A stretch of DNA of 13,401 nt. Origin: Spirogloea muscicola. Taxonomy: Eukaryota; Streptophyta; Zygnematophyceae; Spirogloeales; Spirogloeaceae. A program made the position numbers and the translations under genes. The notes beneath the pieces are model-generated. The model did no database searches and was not told where the DNA came from. It saw only the letters and a program-made list of their open reading frames with translations. This document shows positions 1 through 9,386 of the stretch, piece by piece; positions within the stretch are counted from its first letter, which is position 1; every line of letters starts with the position of its first letter. The DNA lies in the NCBI GenBank assembly GCA_009602725.1, contig WELB01000068.1:1-13401 (forward strand), written 5' to 3'.

Positions 1-3000
1 CCGAGCCGGCGGCGGCCTCCCGGCGGCGCCGCCGCTGGGCAGCTTGGCGACGCCGTACGCCGAGGTCGCGGCCTTCTACGCCCACTGGCTCAACTTCGTC
101 TCCATCAAGGACTTCGCGTGGGCCGACGAGTACAACCTCGCCTCCGCGCCCAACCGCAAGGTGCGCGGACGTCGATGTGGGCTGTGGGCGCTGCCGCTGC
201 CATCGTTGCAGCTGCCATTGCTGCTGTAGCCTAGCAAGCCTCATGAAGTTCGTCCTGCCTGTACCATTGCGGCAGGTCCGCCGCCTGATGGAGGAGGAGA
301 ACAAGAAGCGGCGGAGGAAGGAGCGGCGCGACTTCAACGACACCGTGCGGCAGCTGGCGGCGTTCGTGCGCAAGCGCGACAAGCGCGTCCTCGAGCACCA
401 GGTCGCGTCGGCACCTCGAGCGCCGCCAAGCTGGACGTGCCGGATACACCGATTCCTGGCGCATTGCAGTGCCTCCGTTGCTGCACGAAGTGCTAGGCTC
501 CTCCGCCTTGGTCCCTGTCTTGACTCCGTCCAAGCGGCTCAGATGCTCACAGAAGCTCGCTGTGGCAGGTCGAGGCGCAGCGCCAGCAGGCGGAGAAAGA
601 AGGCGAGCAGCGCGCCAAGCGGGAGGCTGAGCGCCAAGCGAGGCTGCTCAAGGCTCAGCAGTATGAGGAACAGGTGTGCTAAGAGCGATGGCAATGCATC
701 CACTTACAAGAGTAGATGCGGGCGTGGCACCTCTTGGCTGTGGCTTGCATGGCATGACGAGCAGCACGGCGCCTCTTGGAGTGGACCTGAGGGCTCTGGG
801 CTGCTCGTGTGCAGGAGTGGGCTAAGGCCAGCGAGGAGGACATTGATGGTGACGTTGGCGAGGGCAAGGAGGCTGCATACTGGGACGGGCAGGAGAAGGT
901 CACAAGAGCCGGCCAGGTGCTGCTTCGAGCCCCCGAGTGATGTTGTTGCTTTGGAAATCATTAGCTGCACGAATCTAGGAAATGGATTTTGCAGGTAGAA
1001 ACCTTGAATTTCTTTAACAAGTTTCAGTGTGCAGCTAAGTGGCAATATGATAAGGTTGCACAGCAGCAACAGCTGACTTTGTTTGCATGATCTCACGGCT
1101 GGGTATGCAGTATTGAGCAAGGCGTTTGATCGCTCCTGTCTTGCAGCTGGGGCAGCCTACTGGAGCTCGGGCTCATTGGCTTGCTGTAAACCTGTGGCGC
1201 AGGACGCCGTGCAGGAGCTCTACTGCGTCGTGTGCGGGAAGCGCTTCAAGTCCGACAAGCAGTGGAAGAATCACGAGAAGTCCCGGAAGCACCTGGACAA
1301 ATTGCAGGCCCTCAAGGTCCAAGGGGTCCATTAATTCGTGTTGCTAATCTTGAGCATGGGTCTTTGGTTGCCTTACTGCAAGGCTGCCTGGCAGTATACA
1401 CTGACAAGCTAAGATCGAACTGCGATTCAGCATCTCAGATGGACAAGCTAAGACTGAACAGCAATCTGCTGTTTAGTGTCGTGTTCATCATGCGCCGCAT
1501 TCGTTATCCGCAGGCAGAGCTGCTGGCTGAGGAAGGGGAAATTTCTTCTGATGAGGGGCGGGCGACCGACACAGATCAGCTGGTGGCTGATGGTGAGGGA
1601 GATGCCTTGGACGTCGCAGAAGAGGATGATGATGAGCTTCTTCATGCATCAACAAACAACCAGGTCAGACTCGGAGCGAGTGATGAATGTGAGCAAGATG
1701 AGGAGGATGGCAGGCAGGCAGCAGCGGAGGAGGAGGAAGATGACAGCAAGCTGCACAAGGCCTCTAGCGAGGACGAGGAGGAGGAGGAGGAGGAGGAGGA
1801 GGACGATGACGACAACGACGACGACGACACTGTGCTGGTGCGGATGTTGCAGAGCCACCGGAGGCAGCAGGGGGGGGGGGGCGCCAAGCACTTCAGTGAC
1901 GCCCGGTGAAAGAGCGAATACCAAGAGCTCTGACAAGGAAGCTGGTAGTGCTGGTCAATCGCTTGCAGACGCGAGCACACCCAGCCAGCTTGCGCAGAAT
2001 GGGACTCCGAAGGAGTGCGACCAGAGGGCAACGGAAAAGCGTGATGGCTGTGCTGATGCAAACAGATCAGAGGAGCAGCAGTCAGCCACGACCGGCAAGC
2101 ATGTACGCTTTGCGGAGGGCGGAAAGGAGAAGGAGGAGGAGGAGGAGGCGGAGGAGGAGGCGGAGGAGGAGGCGGAGGAGGAGGAGGAGGAGGAGGAGGA
2201 GGAGGAGGAGGAGGAGGAAGAGGAGGAAAGTTGGAGTGAGGAGGATTGTAGTGAGCAGACTGGCAGCTCTGAGCCCCAGCAGTGTCGCGCGGAGGGGGCG
2301 ACCAGCCGGGGCGACGAGGTCGTGGGCAGGGCGGAGTCGCCGCTGAGGCCACCACTGCCCGTGAATAAGAGCCAGGCGCGGCGCCTGGCCAAGGAAGAGC
2401 GGCGCAGGGCTGCTGCCCTTGAACGTTTTGCGGTCCCCAATGTCGACGAGGTCGAGGGCCTAGAGCTCAAAAAGGGTGGCGGTAGCGGAGACTCTAGAGC
2501 TCCTGGTGCAACCTCTCAGCAGGAAGCTCAGTGCAAGGAGAGCATGGACGGCCGAGAAGGGGTTTTGAGGACGTCTAGAGTATCCACTCGTCGGAGGCCG
2601 GGAAAAAAGGATGCCTCTGTCCCTTTGAAACAGCGGGGCCAGAGGCAGGCGCCGTCTGCAAACGGAGGTGTGGGTGTGGAAGGGCCGAGGAAGTCCATGC
2701 AGAGCGGGAAGGACAAGGTGTGCGTTTGTGGTGGCGCTGCTGGCATGCACAACATTGTCAGGATCTTGATTTGCGGGCTTACTATCAGATAGCATCCAGG
2801 CGTTAGAGTTAAGAGAACTTGGTGTTATCTTGCCCAAGGATCACCTGCAGGTGTGGCCATTGGTGATTGAGGCTAGTACAATCATTGTGTTGTTCACTAC
2901 CTCATTTGGCCTTGTGCGAGCAGGCCGAAGCCCCGGAAGACACCTGCAAGGTGTGCGGCTTGGACTTCCAGACGAGGTATACGATGATTTCTTGCTCATT

Positions 3001-3215
3001 GTGCATCTTGACGGCCACCACTTGACGGAATTGTTTTTTGGTCAGCAACTATCTCTTCTCTGCCTTCGTTCATAAGAGTCTTGTCTACCCTGCATAAGTT
3101 CCCTGCAACGACAAAATGCTCATTGCTTGTGGCTTCCTTTGGCAGGAATCAGTTGTTTAAGCACATTAGCTCAACCGGCCATGCAATAGCTAGAGTAGCC
3201 TGTAGGAGCTCATGA
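1..3215 (+). CDS. DNAJC21: JJJ1/DNAJC21-type J-protein co-chaperone (5' truncated, 8 exons)
   Basis: Exons: 1-160, 276-401, 569-673, 815-898 (or 916), 1215-1316, 1514-2717, 2924-2976, 3146-3215 (TGA 3213-3215). All introns are GT-AG, and phases agree except for one base inside exon 6. The J domain with HPD lies left of the window. Exon 1 encodes the post-J motif [22 protein letters not shown]. Exons 2-3 encode a basic, charged helix ([39 protein letters not shown]). Exon 5 holds a U1-type zinc finger, C-x2-C-x12-H-x5-H ([17 protein letters not shown]). Exon 6 is an acidic poly-Glu/Asp linker followed by [13 protein letters not shown]. Exons 7-8 form a second finger ([12 protein letters not shown] / [13 protein letters not shown]). 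From the family: yeast Jjj1 works with cytosolic Hsp70 and Rei1 to release Arx1 from late pre-60S particles; human DNAJC21 acts in 60S maturation. The family match is very secure. The exon 4 donor (898 or 916) is ambiguous, both being phase 0. Confidence 0.95.
1403..1453. repeat. Short direct repeat inside a DNAJC21 intron
   Basis: The 12-mer gacaagctaaga occurs at 1403-1414 and 1442-1453, each copy followed by a similar c/tgaac sequence. It lies in the 197-nt intron 1317-1513 and looks like a local duplication. No function is visible. Confidence 0.6.
1870..1881 (+). other. G12 homopolymer at the point of a reading-frame change
   Basis: Upstream of this run the acidic exon reads in the frame that gives [18 protein letters not shown] and then stops at 1907-1909. 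Downstream, convincing coding resumes in the next frame ([17 protein letters not shown], then [13 protein letters not shown]) and joins exon 7 in phase. Exon 6 is 1204 nt, which is 401 codons plus one base, so one surplus base in the G run accounts for the change. A spliced explanation would need an intron of about 60 nt with poor phase, shorter than any other here. Confidence 0.75.
2130..2230 (+). repeat. GGA/GAG microsatellite encoding poly-Glu; polypurine tract
   Basis: A (GGA)n tract with occasional GCG interruptions encodes runs of Glu with some Ala in the DNAJC21 acidic linker. Positions 2174-2230 are 57 consecutive purines on the plus strand. A shorter tract of the same kind lies at about 1777-1803. 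The antisense strand gives long artefactual Pro-rich and Ser-rich frames. Confidence 0.9.
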
Positions 3216-3939
3216 GGGCAGTCGCTCACAGGCTAGGAGCCACAGTGTGGGCCACCATCGAGCTTCAAGATGTTGTGTGGGCCTTTGCCTTGCACTTAGC
3301 GTGCCGGGGCTTGCCTCAGCAAGCATCAGTCTCTGCATCGGGCTTGCAGACAAGGGTGCTCCTTCCTGACGGCAAGCGGTCCGACCTTTTGACTTCTGAG
3401 ACTGAGGGGTTGCGTGCTTCCTTAAGGAGCTGTTTGGTAGGCTGAGTGGGCGTCGTTCTTGCTTGTTTCTGCGCATGAGCAATCTATTGTGCATTAAATG
3501 CTCAATTTTCTCGAGCTGACATCCACACGCACCACTTCTTGTGGAGACTCTTCTGTGGCTATTCAATAGTTGGAAGCAATGTTACTGTCACTGGTTCTTC
3601 TTCTGGTGAAAATTTCAGGACAAAGTGGCCTTTGATGTGGGCTGACGGTTGGCTTGTTCTGGTATTGAAAACTGGGGTTTGTACTGACTATCAGGGCTGA
3701 AGTTAGTATACGTGCCAAGTGTCTCAAGGCCGAACCTTGATTTGTATGCAGTATGCCCACGACAAGCAGCTTGTGATTAATGACCTGGTGAAATAGCCAT
3801 TCACAGCCATTCAATCACAGCCAACTGGATGACATCAGCCACTGCCAGGTAGTAGCGTGGTCAACAACATGAGGTGTCAATGCTGTGAATGCTTGAGTTT
3901 AGCCACTGCCAGGTAGTAGAGCGGCCATCCAGTGCAGTG
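3216..3939. other. Convergent intergenic region (3' flanks of DNAJC21 and the NCA2-like gene)
   Basis: This space lies between two stop codons that face each other and must hold the 3' UTRs and poly(A) sites of both genes. I saw no chlorophyte-style TGTAA signal on either strand in the expected places. Small open frames here (about 3210-3566 minus, 3212-3445 plus, 3563-3814 minus) have no recognisable content. Apart from the direct repeat listed separately, I see no structure. Confidence 0.7.
3837..3919. repeat. 19-nt direct repeat, copies 64 nt apart
   Basis: The 19-mer agccactgccaggtagtag is identical at 3837-3855 and 3901-3919. It lies just beyond the stop codon of the NCA2-like gene, so it would fall in that gene's 3' UTR or the antisense strand of the DNAJC21 3' flank. 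Confidence 0.85.
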
Positions 3940-6900
3940 TCAACGCAAGCGGGCCACAGGAGCCAGGCACTCGTATAGGTGGCCCATGCGAGCCGTCATG
4001 TGCAGCTTATACTCCACAGAAATGGCCGGCTCAGCAATATCCAATATATCCTCGCGTAACCTGCTTACGGCAAGCGTCAGCGTGCCATAGGATAAGTAGC
4101 ATTTGCAAAGAAAGCCGCAACAATGCTGACGGACACAGATACACAGTGGGTGATTTGGGCAGGGAATAGCAAATGTTCAGAGATGTGTTGCGAAGTAGGC
4201 CATGACAAGTAGGAGGACACAAGAAAAGAGACATACCGTGGCCATTCTCCAACTGCTGCAGCTGGAGCATGGGCTGCTTTGTAGAGCAGGTCAAGCTTGT
4301 AAATGGTCATTCCCACCAGGTGGGGCGTCACGTCCACTTTCTGGAGAGGAAGGCAGACCCTGTCAATGCCTTTGTCTTTGACTACGCGGTCTTATCTCCA
4401 CAAAGGATTGCTTGTATAGGGTACCAATTGCACCTCTCTTCCTGGGCTACTTGACACTTGATTTCGGTTGCCGTAAGAAGAGTGAAGACCATGCAAAGTA
4501 TATATGGAAGGTCTTACCTTTTGCTCAGATATGAGCTGGACTTGGAGAAGGTACCTCTCCACATCGGCAAGCAACAGCCGCCGCTTCAGTTGTGCAGCTC
4601 TTCCTCGCCCTTCAGCTCCCTTGCCCTACATGAGGAGGTACATAAACATCAATTGAGCATTGGATATGCTCAACCGGATTGGCTAGTGATATGTTGGCAG
4701 CATAGCTTGACTTGGAATGTCAAAGGGCTGTATGTTACACCAACTGAGCAACTTAGTCATAGTCATTCGCAACTACAGTAATAAGGTCTCAGAATGGGAC
4801 ATGATCAACGAAGATAAGCTCTTTCAAACAGTAGCCAGAACTTCGGTGGGCAGCTTAGCACACACCATGAGCAAGCAAGTCTGAGCAACCCTCACAAACA
4901 TGCACTGTGAATGTGTACCTTGCTCAGAGCTATTTGTCGGTACACTCCAACGGATCCAATGAGCACGAAAAGAGCTGGCAGTGCCGCTAACACAGCAAAG
5001 TTGATCTCGTTTGCACGGAGAATCTGGTCGAGCTCAAGCATGGCCCTGCAGAAAAGAATCAGCATCGGCAGCTTACGACTTTGTGACTTGCACAATCGGA
5101 ATAAAACGAGCCCTGCCACCTCCCAGCTGCAGGTAGGCACACCCTGTCCACTAGTCAACTTGCTGATGACAACAAACACTCACATTTCAATGTCAAGCTT
5201 CAGCTTTTGAACCTGTCAATCACATCAAGCCACAGAACTAATGCATCAGCAGGTGCAAGATTGGAATGCTTAAGCTTTATACTGCACCAACACAGCAAGA
5301 AGAGGAGACTCAACCGATAGTTCATAACTTGCTAAAATCAAAACGCCTCCTCCAAGGATCAGTTTAGATGACACAAGAATTTGGTCAGAAGTGATCTCAC
5401 ACGGTCAGGCTCCCATACTCAATTTGTTACCTGTATCAGCATTGCCCTTGCAAGTTCGCCTCCAAGCAGGCTCGTGAGAGGGTGCATCAGCTCCTTCTCG
5501 TAGCGCCCCATGACGACTTCCATGAGCTCCTGATCAGTGGCATCCGGTTTTAGCTTGACTCCCGCTTGGTCACAAAATGCTGTCAACATCCTGAAAGCCA
5601 CAGGTAACAGTTGCAGATTGATAGGTGATTATCATCTCTCAGCTGGTACTGGTCAGGAAGACGTACGCAATACGAACTTTCCATCCAGCACTTCAAGCTA
5701 GTTTTAGAGAGTTGCCAGCATTACAGCCGTCCTTTATTACCTTCTCAAAGATTCTGTTGACAAGTGAACTTCTTCCAATTGTGTGCTGCTTTGTGGACGC
5801 CTTCGGTAGGTCTCAAACAGGTCATCTCGAATTTGTACAAGCTGCCAACATGGAAAGACAGGCCAGTAAATAGAAATACAAGGCTGGAGCAGGTCATATG
5901 AAGCAACTGAGAACCGACAATTGATGGATGTGGTAGCAGCCGCTTACAGGATCTATCAGATGGTCCTTGAAAAACACCGCTGCTGACTCTTGGCCCTGCT
6001 TCATCCAATTGTCGAGGTCGCCACTACCAGCTAGTCTGCTATGCTTGACAGCCCACCCGGTTGCCACTGCGAGGCCAAGAGCTGCTCCTGTATATCGTAT
6101 CCAGTGTCTGGCGCCTCTCCTTGGTCTCCGATAGAATTTCATCTACAATATGGATGTCGGCCACAGCCATGCATATCTCTTATCAACAATGTGATAGCAT
6201 GGAGTTTCATTCCTACTAAGTGTGACAAACATGACAGAGCTAAGCTAAGCGGAGCGCAAATGCTTCCTCAGCGTCCTCAAGAAACTTTGGTCTACAATCA
6301 TTCACACTACCAATGTTGCAAGTGCTTCCTCCACGGTAGTCATGTGCTTCTCAAGGACCTCAAGGAGAAACTCTACGTCATTCAGTACGTGCTCATTGTC
6401 TGTTCCGGGCCCGTCCTTTGAATCGGTCTGATGTGCCCTTCTTAAACGAAGAGCTATGCTACGAGTTTCAGCAGGCGGCAGACTTGCTTGCAACTCTTCC
6501 TGCAATGAGACAGCATAAGCTTGAGCATGACTCGACTATGGCTACAGGCTAGAATCAAGCTGCAAGTCAGATAAGATAGCCACTCAGTAGTCAGATATGC
6601 CATATCAAAAGGCAAACAAGCGCGCAAAGCAGCTCACTAGACACACTGACCTGTGGTAGGTCATAGACATCTTCGAGATTATGCAAGCTTCTCTCTATTG
6701 CTTGCAAGGTCTCGAGGATCACAGCTACACCCCTTTCCTCAACGTGGGCCTCCAACATTGCCGCCTGCGTATGTACCTACAGCACAGAACAGCGGTGCAA
6801 AGTCAACTGGAATGGATGTTGCCCTCCCAGACTTTATCTGTGAGTGAGTGTTTGAGCAAATACCTCAAGGCCCTGCATCCAGTCACACCCTGCTGCAGTT

Positions 6901-7932
6901 CACCTTCACCTTCTATGCAATTCATAGCAATGTTTGTAAGTTTCAAATTTGATTTGAGATCTAGACATCTGCATCTGCAGTGAGATTGTCGTTTGAAAGT
7001 AGACTATCTGATGCATCTGTACCTCTGCAAGTGTAGAGGCTAAGCGCTGGCTGAGAAGCTCCAGCATCTTGAGCCTCTCTGCTATTTGCACCGCTGCTCG
7101 GGTAGTCAGGTCAGGAGGCTGGTCTGTAAGCCAGGCCTGAGTGACTCTGGCTAAGCTTGAAAAGAATGTCCAGGGCCCTCGCTCCAGAAGCATGAACTGC
7201 AGCTTCGCCCACTCGCTGCCCTGCATGTACAACAATCCTGCAAGGTCTGCATAAGTGACAAGATGTGCACGAGGTCGTACCAATTAGATACCAGTGCACC
7301 TCAGCGTCCACCCAGACAAGCAAGGAGCTCTTGCATGTAGCCTTGCTTTTGCAGCAATAACGTGCAACCACAGCTCCCAGCATCTTACTTGGGCGCGGGT
7401 TAGCCAAAAGTGCAGATTCTTAGAGACGAGGTGTAAGGACTGCCGGAGGCGCTGCGACATGTCCTCCATGGCATGCATGGCCTTCTCGCAGGCCTCTGCT
7501 AGCACTCTGCAAAGCATGGCAGAAAAGGTACACAAGACACCAAGAGGGAACATGGTAAGCATCTGTGTTGCTAGGACCTTTTCAACAGGATCTTGACTGC
7601 ATACCAATGCTGTTTCTTTGTGATGCATTTGAAAGTTGTCACTTGTATTGGCAGGCGTTTAAGCAGTGCAAGAAGTAGTAAGTGACACTCTTTGCCCACT
7701 TCTTGTCAGGCTGTGTCTTTAAAGACAGCAGCAGCTTGTCACGGACCTCCTCCCTGATCAGAGGGAGGCCTTCGAAAGGCTTCTTGCGGGAGAAAATGGG
7801 AGTCACTGCCTGCAGCACCCTCCTTATCACGTCCTGGGACGACTCCAGCAATGGAGGAGGTCCTTCTCTGTGCTGTTTTTCTGCCTGACCGCTTCCGCTT
7901 GCTGCTCTCACCTTCAAACGAGGAGGACTTGA
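3940..7932 (-). CDS. NCA2/DGS1-family mitochondrial membrane protein (N-terminus unresolved)
   Basis: Exons in transcript order: about 7932-7689, 7504-7389, 7220-7023, 6776-6651, 6499-6311, 6142-5948, 5841-5741, 5590-5431, 5212-5184 (29 nt), 5045-4919, 4625-4518, 4340-4237, 4060-3940 (stop 3942-3940). From 7504 onward all junctions are GT-AG and in phase. Hallmarks in order: SKNLHFW; KLQFMLLERGP; HWIRYTGAALGL with KHSRLAGSGDLDNWM; RYEKELMHP then LLGGELARAMLIQ; the signature ELDQILRANEINFAV followed by a hydrophobic segment (LAALPALFVLIGSVGVY); AAQLKRRLLLADVERYL; GMTIYKLDLLYKAA; LREDILDIAEP. Family knowledge: yeast Nca2 is needed for normal expression of mitochondrial ATP6/ATP8. Arabidopsis DGS1 is a mitochondrial outer-membrane protein linked to galactolipid metabolism and associated with MIC60. 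The first listed exon is open only back to a TGA at 7935-7933 and has no good ATG; the junction 7689/7504 is the least certain. The region 3' of the stop converges on DNAJC21. Confidence 0.93.
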
Positions 7933-7977
7933 TCAGCCCGCCAGAGCCGTGTGCTAGATGTACTACATACGCTCTCC

Positions 7978-8044
7978 AAGAGAGAAGGCGGGCGGTGCGC
8001 ATGAAGTTAAAGCGAGGCCAATTCAAGCCGATTCAATGTTCAGG
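7978..8044 (-). repeat. Dispersed repeat, copy A (core module only)
   Basis: Read on the minus strand, this segment matches the cores at 9191-9261 and 12950-13017. All three share gcttgaattggcctc, then a TTT..TTCATGCGC segment, then cgccttctctctt. Copy A is the most diverged of the three. Downstream on the same strand it also contains ctggcgggct (near 7950), a motif that recurs at copy C. It abuts the first identified coding exon of the NCA2-like gene and has the same orientation as that gene. Confidence 0.85.
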
Positions 8045-8244
8045 AAGAAAATGCAAGACGTTGCAAAGCTGATTGTTATGCAGCGGGTGCTAGTGAGGCC
8101 TTATGGGGTCGCTTGAGTCCAGCGTAAATTGCACAGCAAGCCAGGCAGTCAACAAGATGCTCACACTTCCCAGGGAAGACATGAAAGGCACCAGCAAGGT
8201 ATCAATAGGCAAATGTGGCAGCGCCGACCAGCACTGCTCGTTGC

Positions 8245-8650
8245 AGGCGAGAGTCGGCCGGCAGGCTGAGCTCACCCATCGTGATCACGGTGGCCGATAA
8301 GCAGGTGGGAGATGACGCGCCGGCGCTGATGCGCGACTACGGCTAGCCCGACATCGATCGAGAAATGCGGACCGAAGACGAGGCCTGCAGGCAATCCATG
8401 CCAGGGCTGCCGCGCGCTCGGCCTCGACTCGGACCGCCGCACGGCGTCGAGGGCGGCCGCCGGAAGCTGGCGGACCAGGCGTCGAGCCCGCGCGCGGCAG
8501 AGCTCCCGGCGCTCATCAGAAGCCGAGCGACGGAGCTCGCCGGGGAGGGGACGCGGCAGCGGCGTCGGGACCCCGCCGGGACTGGCCAGGCGTTCGCCGA
8601 GCCCGGCCCGCACCGCCGCCGCCGACGTCCAGGGGCCGGGAGCTGATCGG
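8245..8650. other. GC-rich island, uncharacterised
   Basis: Base composition rises sharply, with many CpG and GC trinucleotides, compared with the AT-richer flanks; the 5' exons of DNAJC21 at the left edge look similar. Several overlapping long frames exist on both strands, as expected from GC-rich DNA, for example minus from just before the stop at 8668 to 8272 and plus 8365-8646. None has a recognisable domain. On the plus strand TTGCAG at 8240-8245, followed by a short reading containing SSPIVITVADKQ and then GTGGGA, looks splice-like but could not be extended. Likely a promoter-associated island or unrecognised 5' exons of the minus-strand NCA2-like gene. Confidence 0.45.
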
Positions 8651-8668
8651 CCTCTCGGGAGCCACTAA

Positions 8669-8998
8669 GATCTGCTTACCTGGAGGACTAGTTTCACTGA
8701 CCTGCGGCTGCTCGACATCTATGGCTGTCTGGGTCCTCGTTTCCACACTCTGCTTCAAAACATTGCCAATCTAGGCTACACTCGACGTGCAGATGTGTTT
8801 CCGGCCGAGATGGGCTTGCCAGCTGCATATCTGTCGCTCTTGCGACGACGAGTTTCGGCCTGCTTGCAGCGTGCTCAGGCTAGTGCCTTGCACCAGAAAG
8901 CTGGGCGAGCTCTAGTTGGTGGCAGAAGGGCTCCGTTTCTGGCATCTAGTAGTCATGCATCGATTAGTGACCTTTATGTTTTGACCCGTGGTTATTGA
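8669..8998 (+). CDS. Unassigned open frame, possible gene fragment
   Basis: An open frame of 109 codons follows TAA 8666-8668 and ends at TGA 8996-8998. Its reading has ordinary protein-like composition (DLRLLDIYGCLGPRFH, PAAYLSLLRRRVSACLQ, SSHASISDLYVLTRGY), but the first ATG is at 8810, well inside, so it would be a 3' exon or a degenerate fragment. I recognise no family. It ends about 190 nt before repeat copy B and lies between two minus-strand genes. It overlaps the antisense of the candidate NCA2-like first exon at 8680-8718, so at most one of the two readings is likely real there. It may be chance. Confidence 0.2.
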   Translation, partial: DLLTWRTSFTDLRLLDIYGCLGPRFHTLLQNIANLGYTRRADVFPAEMGLPAAYLSLLRRRVSACLQRAQASALHQKAGRALVGGRRAPFLASSSHASISDLYVLTRGY

Positions 8999-9190
8999 GC
9001 GGGTCAATCTGCTGTAGGTTATGTAGATCTTTAGATGTGCTTGCCTTTGTACTTGGCCATTTGGCCTACATTTGTATTTTATACACGAAATCTCATGCGG
9101 CTGCTCACTCGGGGATGCTGAGCACCCAGTGGCCACTCACACTTCAGTCGCTGTGAGCTTTGGCTTTAGTCTAGCGCTTTTCTGACCCTT

Positions 9191-9386
9191 TCGAACAATG
9201 AATTTATCAGCTTGAATTGGCCTCCATTTCATTTCATGCGCCCCGCGCGCCTTCTCTCTTTCGAACGTCGTTTGTTGTCTCTCTGGGCTGGCCAAACACA
9301 GCCATCGCCCTCTGCCTTAGTCAATTCGTTTGGGCCTGGCTTTTCACAGCCTTACCCCCATTAGGAGAGCCACTTCTTCTATCGAA
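9191..9386 (+). repeat. Dispersed repeat, copy B (three modules)
   Basis: Module 1, 9191-9261, matches copies A and C; 9233-9261 is identical over 29 nt to 12989-13017. Module 2, 9283-9313, matches 13129-13159 (ctgggctggcc, then cacagccatcgccctct, with three differing bases between). Module 3, about 9323-9386, matches the reverse complement of about 13216-13276 (ggcttttc, cagcc, cccccatt, gccacttcttc in common). Modules 1 and 2 therefore run in the same order at both loci, whereas module 3 is inverted at 13.2 kb. Confidence 0.85.

Larger units (their letters stand above)
7933..8718 (-). other. Unresolved 5' region of the NCA2-like gene (promoter, 5' UTR, first exon)
   Basis: The start codon of the NCA2-like gene must lie here or just beyond. 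Three minus-strand candidates stand out. One is ATG 8718-8716, which opens 13 codons (MSSSRRSVKLVLQ) ending exactly at CAG|GTAAGC (donor 8679-8678). Another is ATG 8279-8277 (MGELSLPADSRLQRAVL), in a frame that ends at TGA after about 25 codons unless spliced. The third is ATG 8003-8001, inside repeat copy A (MRTARLLSWRAYVVHL), which runs into the first listed exon in a different frame. None could be joined to the downstream exon with certainty. Confidence 0.4.

Noticed and set aside
177-998. Continuous plus-strand 273-codon frame
   Set aside because: Only its 276-401 part matches the DNAJC21 exon; the rest reads through introns, while the true exons 3 and 4 lie in another frame there.
1232-1909. 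225-codon plus-strand frame beginning in the zinc-finger exon
   Set aside because: Its first part is the wrong frame of exon 5 and intron sequence; only 1514 onward is true coding.
1642-2470. Long minus-strand frames rich in Pro or Ser
   Set aside because: They are the antisense of the GAG/GGA repeat tracts coding Glu in DNAJC21. The sense reading is supported by zinc fingers and splice phases.
8272-8668. Minus-strand open frame of about 130 codons (Arg/Ala-rich) as a gene
   Set aside because: Overlapping open frames exist in several phases in this GC-rich block, there is no domain and no good ATG, so it is treated as unproven.
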